DNA from: Symbiodinium natans
Taxonomy: Eukaryota > Sar > Dinophyceae > Suessiales > Symbiodiniaceae
Direction of reading: 5' to 3'
Length of the DNA stretch: 64,000 nt
Assembly (NCBI GenBank): GCA_905221605.1
Contig: CAJNDS010002068.1
Location: 337,001 to 401,000 of the forward strand
Both the position numbers and the translations under genes were made by a program. This document shows, piece by piece, positions 41,833 to 50,248 of the stretch (position 1 is its first letter; each line of letters starts with the position of its first letter). The notes under the pieces were generated by a model that was not told the origin of the DNA, searched no databases, and saw only the letters and a program-made list of their open reading frames with translations.

Positions 41833-44800
41833 ATGGTTGGTTCGCTGGCGGTGGGCTCCACGGATGAGGTTTTACCTGGGCAAGGTGTTGCTGGACAGGT
41901 GAATGTCTCTGAAAGCGCTCAAGTTCTTCCTGGGCAAGAAGTGGCTGGACAGGAGACGGCGCCGGAAGGAGCAGTACAGATTTCTGGCGAGGAGACTGAC
42001 CAAAAAGAAGGAGAAGGTGGGAGCAATGACCTCCGTGGTGATGATGCGAAGATATTGGATGGTGGTCCGGTGAGGAGTGACCTTCAGCAATTGCTGGTTA
42101 AAGGCCTTCTGACTCGGATTTATTGGAAGGTTGCAGTTGGCAAGTTGCCGGTGGGGCAAAGAGACTGCCAAAAAGGGTCCAATAAGATGGATCGAAATTT
42201 GGTTATTAGCATGTCATCCGAGGGTGCAAGCGAACAGGATGAGAACCTGGCACTGGAGGACGATGCTGATCAGTCAATGGGTGACGGTGCGATGGGTGTT
42301 CTGGTGTATGATCCAAGGACGCTGATTCAGTCGCCAACAACTGATTGGGTTATGCGTCGCGGTCTTACCGATCGTTCCGTCTGGCCAGCAATGGCGTACA
42401 TGGCACAGAGGATATGTGCTGAAATGGTTCAAGTGGATGAAATGAATGCCCAGCTAGGGACTGGAGCACTCCTTTTTCAAAGGAGAGATCAAGGACATTA
42501 TACTGACCTGCATCATTCGTTCCATGAAAACCCGTGCTTGCCGGCGGTGGGGAATTATCCTCTTTCAGTGATGGGTGCCTTGTTGTCTCCTGGTCTGGAA
42601 GGGGAATTCAAGAACACTGACAAGTTTGGAACTGCTATGGAGGCAATTGCCTATGATTGGAGCCGCAGTCCAGGCATGGAAGTTCATATTGAACTTATGG
42701 CGAGGGTAGCCAAAATGGTTCACCCATTCCTGAATCTGGGAGCCCAAGGGTCGGTGATGGTTTCGGAATTTCTCTGGCAGCGCGGGAGGGCTCGGTTGAT
42801 GGAGTTCCTTCAAGCGGCGACTTGTGCGGACCAATTGGAGGCTCTCTGGAGAAGGATGGACGACGATGCTGATGAAGAGGTGGATCCTTCGACAGCGGTG
42901 CTGGAAGTTTTTGGACCAGAGGGTGCGGTGCTTGATCAAGGGAACAATGAATCCCTTATTCCCATTGAAGATGCTGGAGGTGAGATAAGTGGTGACACTG
43001 GAGGGGATGGCAAAGCGCCAGAAGTTTCTCCGGAAGAGGAGACATCCAGTGGGTCATCAAGACTGGCGGACACAAGGATTTTCTTGTGGTCAGTGTACTC
43101 CCGCGTGGCTTCGAATTTCTCTATGCAGGACCGCACTACTGGTAAGATCTTTGACAGCACAAAAGGGTATCCTGGTGAAGGACCAAACAATGATGACAAT
43201 CCTTCCTCTAAGGGGAACTTACCCTGGATCTCAGAAGACTACCTCGACGAAGTGGTGTCAAAAAAGATGGAAAGGTCTTCAGATATGGATGGGTTTGTTC
43301 CGGGAAGTGAGGGACCATTGGAAAAGGTAGAGGTGGAGAATGTTACTGCCTCTAAAATTCTTATGGCTCTTTGGAAGAAGGGACATAGAGTTGGTTATAG
43401 GAGGTTGTGTCGTTTGAACGCATCTGGATGCAAGGTTGGAGCAATGAAACGTCCAATCAAAAGGGTGCAGAAGATTGGCACTAGAAAGGCCTTCATGAAG
43501 ATGTTCAATGTTTTTGGATCGTCTCAGCATGGCTCAGGAGTTGGCGGAAAACCGATCATGAAGGTGGTAGGACCAAGGCCAGGTTTTCCAGCTGTACTCC
43601 AAGCACCAAATACTGATAGCACGTCGGGTGAAGGGAGCAGTCCCCAGGTACATGGCAATGTTCATGTAGAGCACAATCGCCCTATGGACCGGTATGAGGC
43701 AGAGCGCTTGGAGAAGAGGAAGAAGGGCTTCTGCTATTGGTTCGGCAAGGGGAAAGATCGCTGCAAATTTGGTGACGACTGCAAATTCATCCATTCCGAA
43801 GATGATGTGGTGCTACATTCATATTGGTGCAAATACTATGTGGCAGGGAGAGAATGTTTCGCTGGAAAGGATTGTGGGTTCTCGCATGATGCAACTGGTG
43901 TGAGGTGCGTCCAGTTTGCTCGGTCTGGGAAGTGTCGATTTGGTGACAGGTGTGTCTTCGAGCATGGTGTTCCGTTGGAAAAACAGAGGCCAAGGTCTCC
44001 AAGGACGCCCCCAAGGGATGGTCCAAGGAGAAAGTCTGGTGCAAATGGTGGAGAAAAGGAGATCTCTCCTGAACAGTTCGATGATGATGAGGAGGATTTT
44101 ATGGTTTATGACGAAGAGACCAAGATGACGGAACTGTTGATGGAGGCGATTTCATTTCTCTCCGGTGGCAAGCCAGATTTGGCTCGGGCAGAGGCGGACC
44201 CATTGTTCAAACTCCTGAAGTTCACTGGAGATGCTGACCAAATGGATCAAGTATGGGTTTCGTGGACCACTGAAATGTTGTCCGTGCTGGAACTTCTCGA
44301 AGTAGTGAAGTCGTATGAGGTTTCGCTCGCGGAGGTGGAAGAATGGGTCAATGACCTGAGGATATGGTATGAGCGAGCCAATTTGGGAGAGGAAAAGGAT
44401 CCCAAAAGAGGTAAAAAGAGATCCCTAGAAAGGGAGTCCAGCAAGGATATTCCTGCCGAAAAAGGAGTGGTTGAGACTTCGGAGACGGAGGTTGCCGTTG
44501 AAGAAGAGAAGAAAAAGGTAAAAAAGAAGAGGAAAGCTGCAGCTATCGAAGATCCTTACACTCTCATGGTTCCAAAGCCGAAGAAGATGCCGACGATCAT
44601 TGAGAAGGGTGGATCAACATCCAATGTGGTGGCTTCTGCAGTGGAAAAATCCTCGAAGACGCGCACAAAGTCAAATGTCGGTGGAAAGACAAAGAAGAGG
44701 GAGAAAAGTCAGAGTCCCAAAAAAGAAGAGGTGGTAATGGTTCAAGATCCTGAAGAAAAGGATCGTCCATCTGATGCGGATGCACCAGGGTCTGCCACTG

Positions 44801-44970
44801 CGAATGAAGAGCTGGGTCAATCTTGCCAGGCGATTGAGGACGCAAAGAGAGAAGGATTGGTATCCTCAATTCAAAGGGGCGTACAGGATCCTGTTCTTAC
44901 AGTTTCGGACCTGGAGTATATTCTGCTGCAACTTCACCTCAAGATTGCCAACAATCGGAAAAAGAAGTGA
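41833..44970 (+). CDS. ORF2: CCCH zinc-finger protein, three fingers
   Basis: 1,045 codons from ATG 41833. The N-terminus repeats a VLPGQ/VAGQ motif. Residues about 90-330 are a helical region rich in Trp and Met without a recognised family, followed by an acidic linker. A basic segment lies at about 510-570 (KKGHRVGYRRLCRLNASGCK). Three CCCH fingers lie at C634-H654, C666-H685 and C692-H711. The C-terminal 330 residues alternate acidic and Lys-rich stretches (KKKVKKKRKAAA), as in nuclear or RNA-binding tails. It lies 34 nt after ORF1 and probably works with it in RNA packaging, an inference from element structure. The unusual point is CCCH rather than CCHC knuckles in a Gag position. Confidence 0.8.
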   Translation: MVGSLAVGSTDEVLPGQGVAGQVNVSESAQVLPGQEVAGQETAPEGAVQISGEETDQKEGEGGSNDLRGDDAKILDGGPVRSDLQQLLVKGLLTRIYWKVAVGKLPVGQRDCQKGSNKMDRNLVISMSSEGASEQDENLALEDDADQSMGDGAMGVLVYDPRTLIQSPTTDWVMRRGLTDRSVWPAMAYMAQRICAEMVQVDEMNAQLGTGALLFQRRDQGHYTDLHHSFHENPCLPAVGNYPLSVMGALLSPGLEGEFKNTDKFGTAMEAIAYDWSRSPGMEVHIELMARVAKMVHPFLNLGAQGSVMVSEFLWQRGRARLMEFLQAATCADQLEALWRRMDDDADEEVDPSTAVLEVFGPEGAVLDQGNNESLIPIEDAGGEISGDTGGDGKAPEVSPEEETSSGSSRLADTRIFLWSVYSRVASNFSMQDRTTGKIFDSTKGYPGEGPNNDDNPSSKGNLPWISEDYLDEVVSKKMERSSDMDGFVPGSEGPLEKVEVENVTASKILMALWKKGHRVGYRRLCRLNASGCKVGAMKRPIKRVQKIGTRKAFMKMFNVFGSSQHGSGVGGKPIMKVVGPRPGFPAVLQAPNTDSTSGEGSSPQVHGNVHVEHNRPMDRYEAERLEKRKKGFCYWFGKGKDRCKFGDDCKFIHSEDDVVLHSYWCKYYVAGRECFAGKDCGFSHDATGVRCVQFARSGKCRFGDRCVFEHGVPLEKQRPRSPRTPPRDGPRRKSGANGGEKEISPEQFDDDEEDFMVYDEETKMTELLMEAISFLSGGKPDLARAEADPLFKLLKFTGDADQMDQVWVSWTTEMLSVLELLEVVKSYEVSLAEVEEWVNDLRIWYERANLGEEKDPKRGKKRSLERESSKDIPAEKGVVETSETEVAVEEEKKKVKKKRKAAAIEDPYTLMVPKPKKMPTIIEKGGSTSNVVASAVEKSSKTRTKSNVGGKTKKREKSQSPKKEEVVMVQDPEEKDRPSDADAPGSATANEELGQSCQAIEDAKREGLVSSIQRGVQDPVLTVSDLEYILLQLHLKIANNRKKK

Positions 44971-45340
44971 TTGGATGGTATGGATGAAGGGATAGTTTTT
45001 CTCTTTCTGGAGACGGGTGCGCTGGAACAGCCAATGTGCTGACAATGTGGTGGTTACTATTAAGGGTATGGAAATCCCTGATAGTAGAAGTAAGTAGCTT
45101 TTCGCGTAGCGAAGACCACGGTTTGTGGTGAAGAAGGCCAAGGAGTCTTCAGTGATGAGAGGATCATGGTGAAAAAAGATTCTCTATGGGTGGTAGGTTA
45201 GCCAACGTGCTATAATTCAGTCCTGGAAGACGTTAAACCACAACTTGCATTTCAAGCAGCTGGCTGCTGCCTTAATGGCAGTTTTTGGCCAAAAGACCTG
45301 CATCTCCAATGTGTCCTAGGAAATCCTAGGACAGGGGAAG
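44971..45340 (+). other. 3' non-coding region and polypurine tract
   Basis: Contains a hairpin (CTGCC-TTAAT-GGCAG, about 45267-45282), two adjacent CCTAGG palindromes (45315-45331), and the purine run AGGGGAAG at 45333-45340 next to the LTR. Confidence 0.7.
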
Positions 45341-45619
45341 TGCGGAGCTGCAATTGGTATTGTAGAAAGGAGTTAGTGTTGGAAGTTGAAAGGGTTAATG
45401 AACCCGTAAACTATGTTTGGCTCAAGGATGGCCAGTCCGTCCAAAGAAAAAAGTCCGTGTTTGGGAGTGAGGGTTGGGTTAGTGCCCCTCTACTTGTGTA
45501 AGGGTGCCCCTTCCTTGTTGCTCTTATCCGTGTTCTTGGTTGTTTCTTGGTTCGATCTGGGAAATATAAGTTCAGGGCGATTAGGGGAGTTGATTTCCTT
45601 CCTTGGTTGTCCCCCCGTA
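45341..45619 (+). repeat. 3' LTR
   Basis: 279 bp. The only difference from the 5' LTR is CAGTCCG for CAGCCCG near 45437, so 278/279 identical, implying a recent insertion. Confidence 0.85.
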
Positions 45620-46045
45620 CCCTAAACCCTAAACCCTAAACCCTAACACATTAAGTATATGCTCCGTAGTATGATGGAGTAGCCCAAAGGGACCATGATG
45701 TGAACCAACACCCACGTGGAACAGACCCGGCCGGCACCTGCAGCATGCGAATGACCAGCCTTGCAAGCCACAGCAACCAGGCTTAGGGTTTAGGGTTAGG
45801 GTTTAGGGTTTAGGGTTTAGGGTTTAGGGTTTAGGGTTTAGGGTTTAGGGTTTAGGGTTTAGGGTTTAGGGTTTAGGGTTTAGGGTTTAGGGTTTAGGGT
45901 TTAGGGTTTAGGGTTTAGGGTTTAGGGTTTAGGGTTTAGGGTTTAGGGTTTAGGGTTTAGGGTTTAGGGTTTAGGGTTTAGGGTTTAGGGTTTAGGGTTT
46001 AGGGTTTAGGGTTTAGGGTTTAGGGTTTAGGGTTTAGGGTTAGAG
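45620..46045. repeat. CCCTAAA stub, island, then TTTAGGG array of about 265 bp
   Basis: CCCTAAA continues from the LTR for 27 bp. After a 130-bp island, 45783-46045 is almost perfect TTTAGGG. Confidence 0.95.
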
Positions 46046-47160
46046 TTTAGGGTTTTGGATGTAGGCTGTAGTGTTTAGGATCGCAGATTAAGGTCTGCAA
46101 CATCCCTTCCTGAATTGCAAGCCGTGGCACCAAGCCTGAGATTCAAAACTTCCCTTCACTAGGCACAAGGCACGAAAAAACCCTAAACCCTGAACCCCAA
46201 AACCTTAAGCCCTAAACGACACCTAACTTCGACTCAGCTCGCAACTCGATCTCTTCGAAGTCGGCATCGTGAAGGTCATAGACGATGACCTGGTTTAGGG
46301 TTTAGGGCTTAGGGCTTAGGGTTTAGGGTTTAGGGTTTAGGGCTTAGGGTTTAGGGTTTAGGGTTTAGGGTTTAAAGTTTAGGGTTTGGGGTTTAGGGTT
46401 TAGGGTTTGGGGTTTAGGGCCTTCCCCCCTCCTCAGTGGTCAACTTCTGCTCCAGGCAACGGCCCGAGTAAAACCGCAACTATAGGCCCAGGTCTACTTC
46501 TTCGGGTTGCCTGCATGTAAGATCCTAAACCCTAAACTTTAAGCCCCAAACCCTAAGCCCCTAAACCCCCTAAACCCTAAACCCTAAACCCCTAACCCCT
46601 AAACCTAAACCCTAAGCCCTAAACCCTAAACTAGTCCAGTCTTTCCAAACAGGCCAGTCTGGCGCTGCAGTTCACGATGCCCTGCGCAGCAAGGCATCGA
46701 ATAAGGTAACATGTTATGTAATTCAGGCATAATACACATGGGCATGAACATGCTTGCGCACATCTACGTCCACGTGTTGTTCCCCCCCCCCCATGTGGCA
46801 GAGCACGATCATTCAGAACTCACAATCCTCAGCATTGTAGGGAGCCGTGTTTTTAGAACCACAGAAGAACAAAAAAACAGAAAAGCGGACGCATGTGTTG
46901 GTTTTCGCGAAGCCTTCATACACATCAGTCGTATATCGCGACAGCCCTGAACCCTAAACCCACAAACCACCAAAGCCTAAACGGAAAAGCCAATCGTTTG
47001 AATCTGCAAACCTCACTTCTTCAATCACCAGGGAACTAAATAGGTTTAGCATCATTCCTCCTCTTCTAGGGGTTCTACCTTGGACCCTTAAGGTAAAAAA
47101 GGGGCATATTGGGAGTATATTAAGGGGAACCTTTAGCGGTACAACCTTAGGGGTACCCTA
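46046..47160. other. Arrays and islands with one good exon candidate
   Basis: The island 46210-46292 reads VIVYDLHDADFEEIELRAES on the minus strand, with AG-G acceptor and GT donor positions, and is a strong but unassigned exon. TTTAGGG at 46293-46418 and CCCTAAA at 46526-46630. A 79-codon plus frame at 46711-46950 is unassigned. Confidence 0.45.
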
Positions 47161-47510
47161 AACCCTAAACCCTAAAACCCTAAACCCTAAACCCTAGACC
47201 CTAGACCCTAAACCCTCTTCATCCCTGGACCTCTTCCTCTAGAAGAAAAAGTAGGGGATCCGAAGTATGGGCCCTTAATTGGGTTCTCTGTTCTATAACC
47301 CTTAAATACACTTTACATGATAAGGGCCCATACTTCGGATCCCTTTAGAGCCCTTTAAACAGGGGTAAGGGGCCATACCAAGGGCCCATGGTTCCAACCT
47401 TAGAAACCCTCAACCCTAAACCCTAAACCCTAAACCCTAAACCCCTAACCCCTAAACCCTAAACCCTAAACCCTAAACCCTAAACCCTAAACCCTAAACC
47501 CTAAACCTGA
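47158..47510. repeat. CCCTAAA arrays flanking a perfect 23-bp inverted repeat
   Basis: Arrays at 47158-47217 and 47405-47505. Between them, 47255-47277 and 47321-47343 are exact reverse complements starting GGGATCCGAAG, with a 43-nt loop. Half-copies of the arm occur near 47380 and 56657. Confidence 0.88.
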
Positions 47511-48428
47511 CTTATGTCGCACGTCTGGCGAGGAGCACCCCCACTTCCTAGGGTCGGGTCGCTAGCTCTTTGTGAAGTACTGAAGCGACTCATGCCTCGC
47601 ACAGACACTCAAACAGGTTTAGGGTTTAGGGTTTAGGGTTTAGGGGTTAGGGTTTAGGGTTTAGGGTTTAGGGTTTAGGGTTTAGGGTCCCAAGGATTGG
47701 CTAAGTACGAAGTACGAAACCCCAATCCGACGCGGGGCTGCCTTTAGGAAGCGCCGAACATCTACCCTCGGCCTCCGTCAGTGCGCTTTCAGGGCTTAGG
47801 GTTTAGGGTTTAGGGTTTAGGGCTAGGGGCTAGGGCTTGGGGTTTAGGGTTTAGGGCTTGGGGCTTAGGGTTTGGGGTTTAGGGCTTGGGGCTTAGGGTT
47901 TAGGGCTCGGTTGTTCGCGCTCCTTTTCGGGACAGCGTTCAGCATTCAGGGCTCAGGGTCCGGGAGATTCAGGTTGCGGGATTTGGGGTTGGGTTCGGGT
48001 AAGTTTGGCTGCTGTTGTTCCTAGTCGGGGCGATACTTGGCTCTGAGAGTCAGAATCAGGGCGCTCGTTCGGTCACGCCGAAAAGGAAGGTCCTCCTGAG
48101 GCTATAGACGCTCAACTCACTCGATGCAGCAAGACAAGAAAGAGACTACACATTGAATCTTGCAACTCTTGCTTGGAAACCTTAACTTTTCCACGCAGAC
48201 TTTTGTCAAAGCAGATCGTTCCCGGCGGGTGATTTGCAGGCATGGGCTGTCAAATAAAATTCGCAAACAGTCTTGACATGGATTGTAGCTTCTTGCTGGG
48301 CCTGGTAGGCCCGTCCAGGCTTTGCCACGACCCCTAGAGTGACCTCGAGGCCGGAGGACTTGAGGACTAGTTGCCTCGCTCCGAGGTCAATCTAAGCGTG
48401 GGCAAATCTGCATGGAAAACCGGCCGAG
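47511..48428. other. TTTAGGG arrays and unassigned islands
   Basis: Arrays at 47617-47688 and 47792-47905 with TTTGGGG/CTTGGGG variants. The island 47690-47790 reads RPRVDVRRFLKAAPRRIGVS on the minus strand. 47910-48428 shows no convincing frame. Confidence 0.4.
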
Positions 48429-48893
48429 CTAGGGGGCTGGCCTGCCAGGAGTGGAGAAGGATGTGAAGATCCGCACACTGTACTCCAAACATCTCCAAAC
48501 CATATTAATTAAGCACGTATCCGCACACACCGCACACTGTGCACACGTGCCCGGCAACACTGGTTCTCCAATCTCCTGGTTGGCTGCATGGATTATTCCG
48601 CAACCTCTGGGCATCACTACAGCGCATGATGACATAACTGGCATGCGAGAGAAGCGGCTGTATGGTGTGATGCTCATCAGCTGCGCGCTCATTTGAGAGA
48701 TTCCATCAGCTGAGACCACATCACACCACAGGACCCGAAACAACAAATCGGCTTGCAAAGCTCTGCGAGTTTTGTCAGGGCAGCGCCGCAGGAGATCTCC
48801 TCCTTGGCGGAGTTTTTCCTGAGCACATACGTTCCATGGAAAGGCAGGGGGCTTCACCGCTAGTTCGGCAACATGTGGGCTCCACGTGGTCAT
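48429..48893 (-). CDS. Hypothetical protein, 154 codons
   Basis: An ATG-to-stop minus frame beginning MTTWSPHVAELAVKPPAFPW. The first 60 residues are rich in Lys/Arg/Leu (QEKLRQGGDLLRRCPDKTRR), then Cys- and Met-rich. No domain. It could be a terminal exon plus 3' sequence rather than a complete gene. Confidence 0.35.
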   Translation of the reverse strand: MTTWSPHVAELAVKPPAFPWNVCAQEKLRQGGDLLRRCPDKTRRALQADLLFRVLWCDVVSADGISQMSAQLMSITPYSRFSRMPVMSSCAVVMPRGCGIIHAANQEIGEPVLPGTCAQCAVCADTCLINMVWRCLEYSVRIFTSFSTPGRPAP

Positions 48894-48972
48894 AGGGTGG
48901 GGGGGGGGGGAGGTTCAAATGAACCCTAAACCCTATACCCTAAGCCCTAAACCCTAAGCCCTAAACCCTACT

Positions 48973-49083
48973 TCCTTGATCCAGACTGGCAGCTTTACGA
49001 TGACGGAGCTTCGCCGGCGCTCTCGCACAGACATTTTCCTTGGCTGTCCCTTCAGTTCCACTGCGACGCTAAGCACGCTGACC
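48973..49083 (-). CDS. Candidate exon, unassigned
   Basis: The minus strand is open (KMSVRERRRSSVIVKLPVWI), between two CCCTAAA arrays (48922-48970 and 49083-49168). It lies between the ORF at 48429-48893 and the frame at 49169-49510, all on the minus strand, and may share a gene with them. Confidence 0.4.
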
Positions 49084-49168
49084 TTAAGCCCTAAACCTTA
49101 AACCCTAAACCCCCAATCCTAAACCCTAAACCCTAAACCCCAAACCCTAAAGCCTAAACCCTAAACCT

Positions 49169-49510
49169 TGTAAAGGACTCCGTCGCAACATTGGGCCCTC
49201 ACCCTGACGAGTCGTGAACAGAATCATACTGGCATCTTGGGATGTTCCCCCTTGTACAAACAGTCCTTAATGGAGATTATAAGGGGTTTAGGGTTTAGGG
49301 TTTAGGGTTTAGGGTTTAGGGTTTAGAGTTTAGGGTTTAGGGTTTAGGGTTTAGGGTTTAGGGTTTAGGGTTTAGGGGGTACCATAATCCCTCTCAAGGA
49401 CTGTTAGTAGAACGGGGAACATCCCAACTGGCATCGATTGAATCGGCAAGGGACTGGCTCGGCCGCCGAAGCTCTCGATCGATGGCGCATGTGGCCGCCT
49501 GCTCAGTAAA
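49169..49510 (-). CDS. Candidate exon interrupted by an introner-like element
   Basis: With 49237-49427 and one 8-bp repeat removed, the minus strand reads without stop for 48 codons, including QSLADSIDASMILFTTRQGE across the join. The plus strand also gives a shorter open frame across the join (NRIILASIESARDWLG). Product unknown. Confidence 0.45.
49237..49427 (+). mobile_element. Inverted-repeat element with TTTAGGG interior and 8-bp target duplication
   Basis: A 191-bp element. The left arm runs from TTGGGATGTTCCCCCTTGTA through CAGTCCTTAATGGAGATTAT; the right arm is its imperfect complement ending AACATCCCAA, about 48 bp each. The interior (about 49284-49377) is nothing but TTTAGGG. Flanks are CTGGCATC at 49229-49236 and again at 49428-49435. 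Confidence 0.88.
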
Positions 49511-50248
49511 ACTCCCTAAACCCTAAACCCTAAACCCTGAACCCTCAACCCTAAACCCTAAACCATAAACCCTAGCTAAACATGCCCGTGACTCACGCAT
49601 CGTCAAACCTTCGTAAAGTAGGGGCCTGCATGATTAGAAAAGGGTTCTGGAGCACATTATGAGTAATTATTGTAATTATTCCGACCCCTAGAGTACACTT
49701 CCTGATCTTCATGTGTTTTGGTGACGAGGCTGGAGCAATGTTGCGCGGGAACTCTCCTGATCTCATCTCAACCCCCTCCCGCGGTTGGTCCTCTAGATGC
49801 CGCTCAGAGCTGCGCCGACACTGCAAGTACCTGAAAGAAAGTCGATGCAACATCCCTGAGTCTGCTTTGAGACTTGGTTGAGTCTGTTTGTTGCCCTGGG
49901 GCTTTGAGATCTTAGTTGGCGGTTGTTCAAGTCTTTGGCCATTCTGCCCGACAAGCGAAGCCTATCTGAGACACGTGTTCGTTCCCAGAGCATTGACATG
50001 AAATATATATATATATATATGTACATTGCACCGTCTCTTGTGCCACGTACTCTTTACCAAGTATATACACAAACTGTCCGTGACATGTTCTGTACAAAGC
50101 AGTACTTTAAACAATTATAATTGTCTTTCGCGGGCCCTTTCGCTGACTTTCGCGGACCCTGATTTCAATCATGTCATGGTCGTCTGAGTATAACTCGACT
50201 CGAAAACAAAGAGCTTTTGAGCAACCCTCAACTACGTCAAGGCCGAGA
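49511..50248. other. Region 3' of the kinase gene
   Basis: CCCTAAA at 49512-49575. A TATAGGGG-type element lies at 49619-49690 (TAGGGGCCTGCATGATTAG to ATTATTCCGACCCCTA). A minus segment reads EMRSGEFPRNIAPASSPKHM at about 49695-49775 and another frame covers 49793-50026; both unassigned. AT microsatellite at 50002-50020. Confidence 0.45.

Larger units (their letters stand above)
36792..45619 (+). mobile_element. Complete non-autonomous LTR retrotransposon encoding WW/MLLE/CCCH proteins
   Basis: An 8,828-bp element bounded by 279-bp direct repeats that differ at one position. Directly after the 5' LTR is GGTTATGAGCCCA, complementary to an initiator-Met tRNA anticodon arm, the primer type used by Drosophila copia. 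Directly before the 3' LTR is AGGGGAAG, a polypurine tract. The 5-bp flank CCCTA occurs at 36787-36791 and 45620-45624, and removing the element plus one copy restores perfect heptamer phase. The interior holds two long ORFs and no heptamer arrays or foldback elements, so it is younger than its surroundings. I found no protease, integrase, reverse transcriptase or RNase H motif, so mobility would depend on proteins from another element. Both ORFs are intact apart from uncertainty at the ORF1 start. Confidence 0.85.

Noticed and set aside
37230-44970. PAM2 motif inside the element proteins
   Set aside because: No convincing LNxxAxEF match was seen, so self-docking to the MLLE domain is not supported.
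36792-45619. Autonomous copia or gypsy element
   Set aside because: No protease, integrase or reverse-transcriptase motif was visible in either ORF or in other frames.
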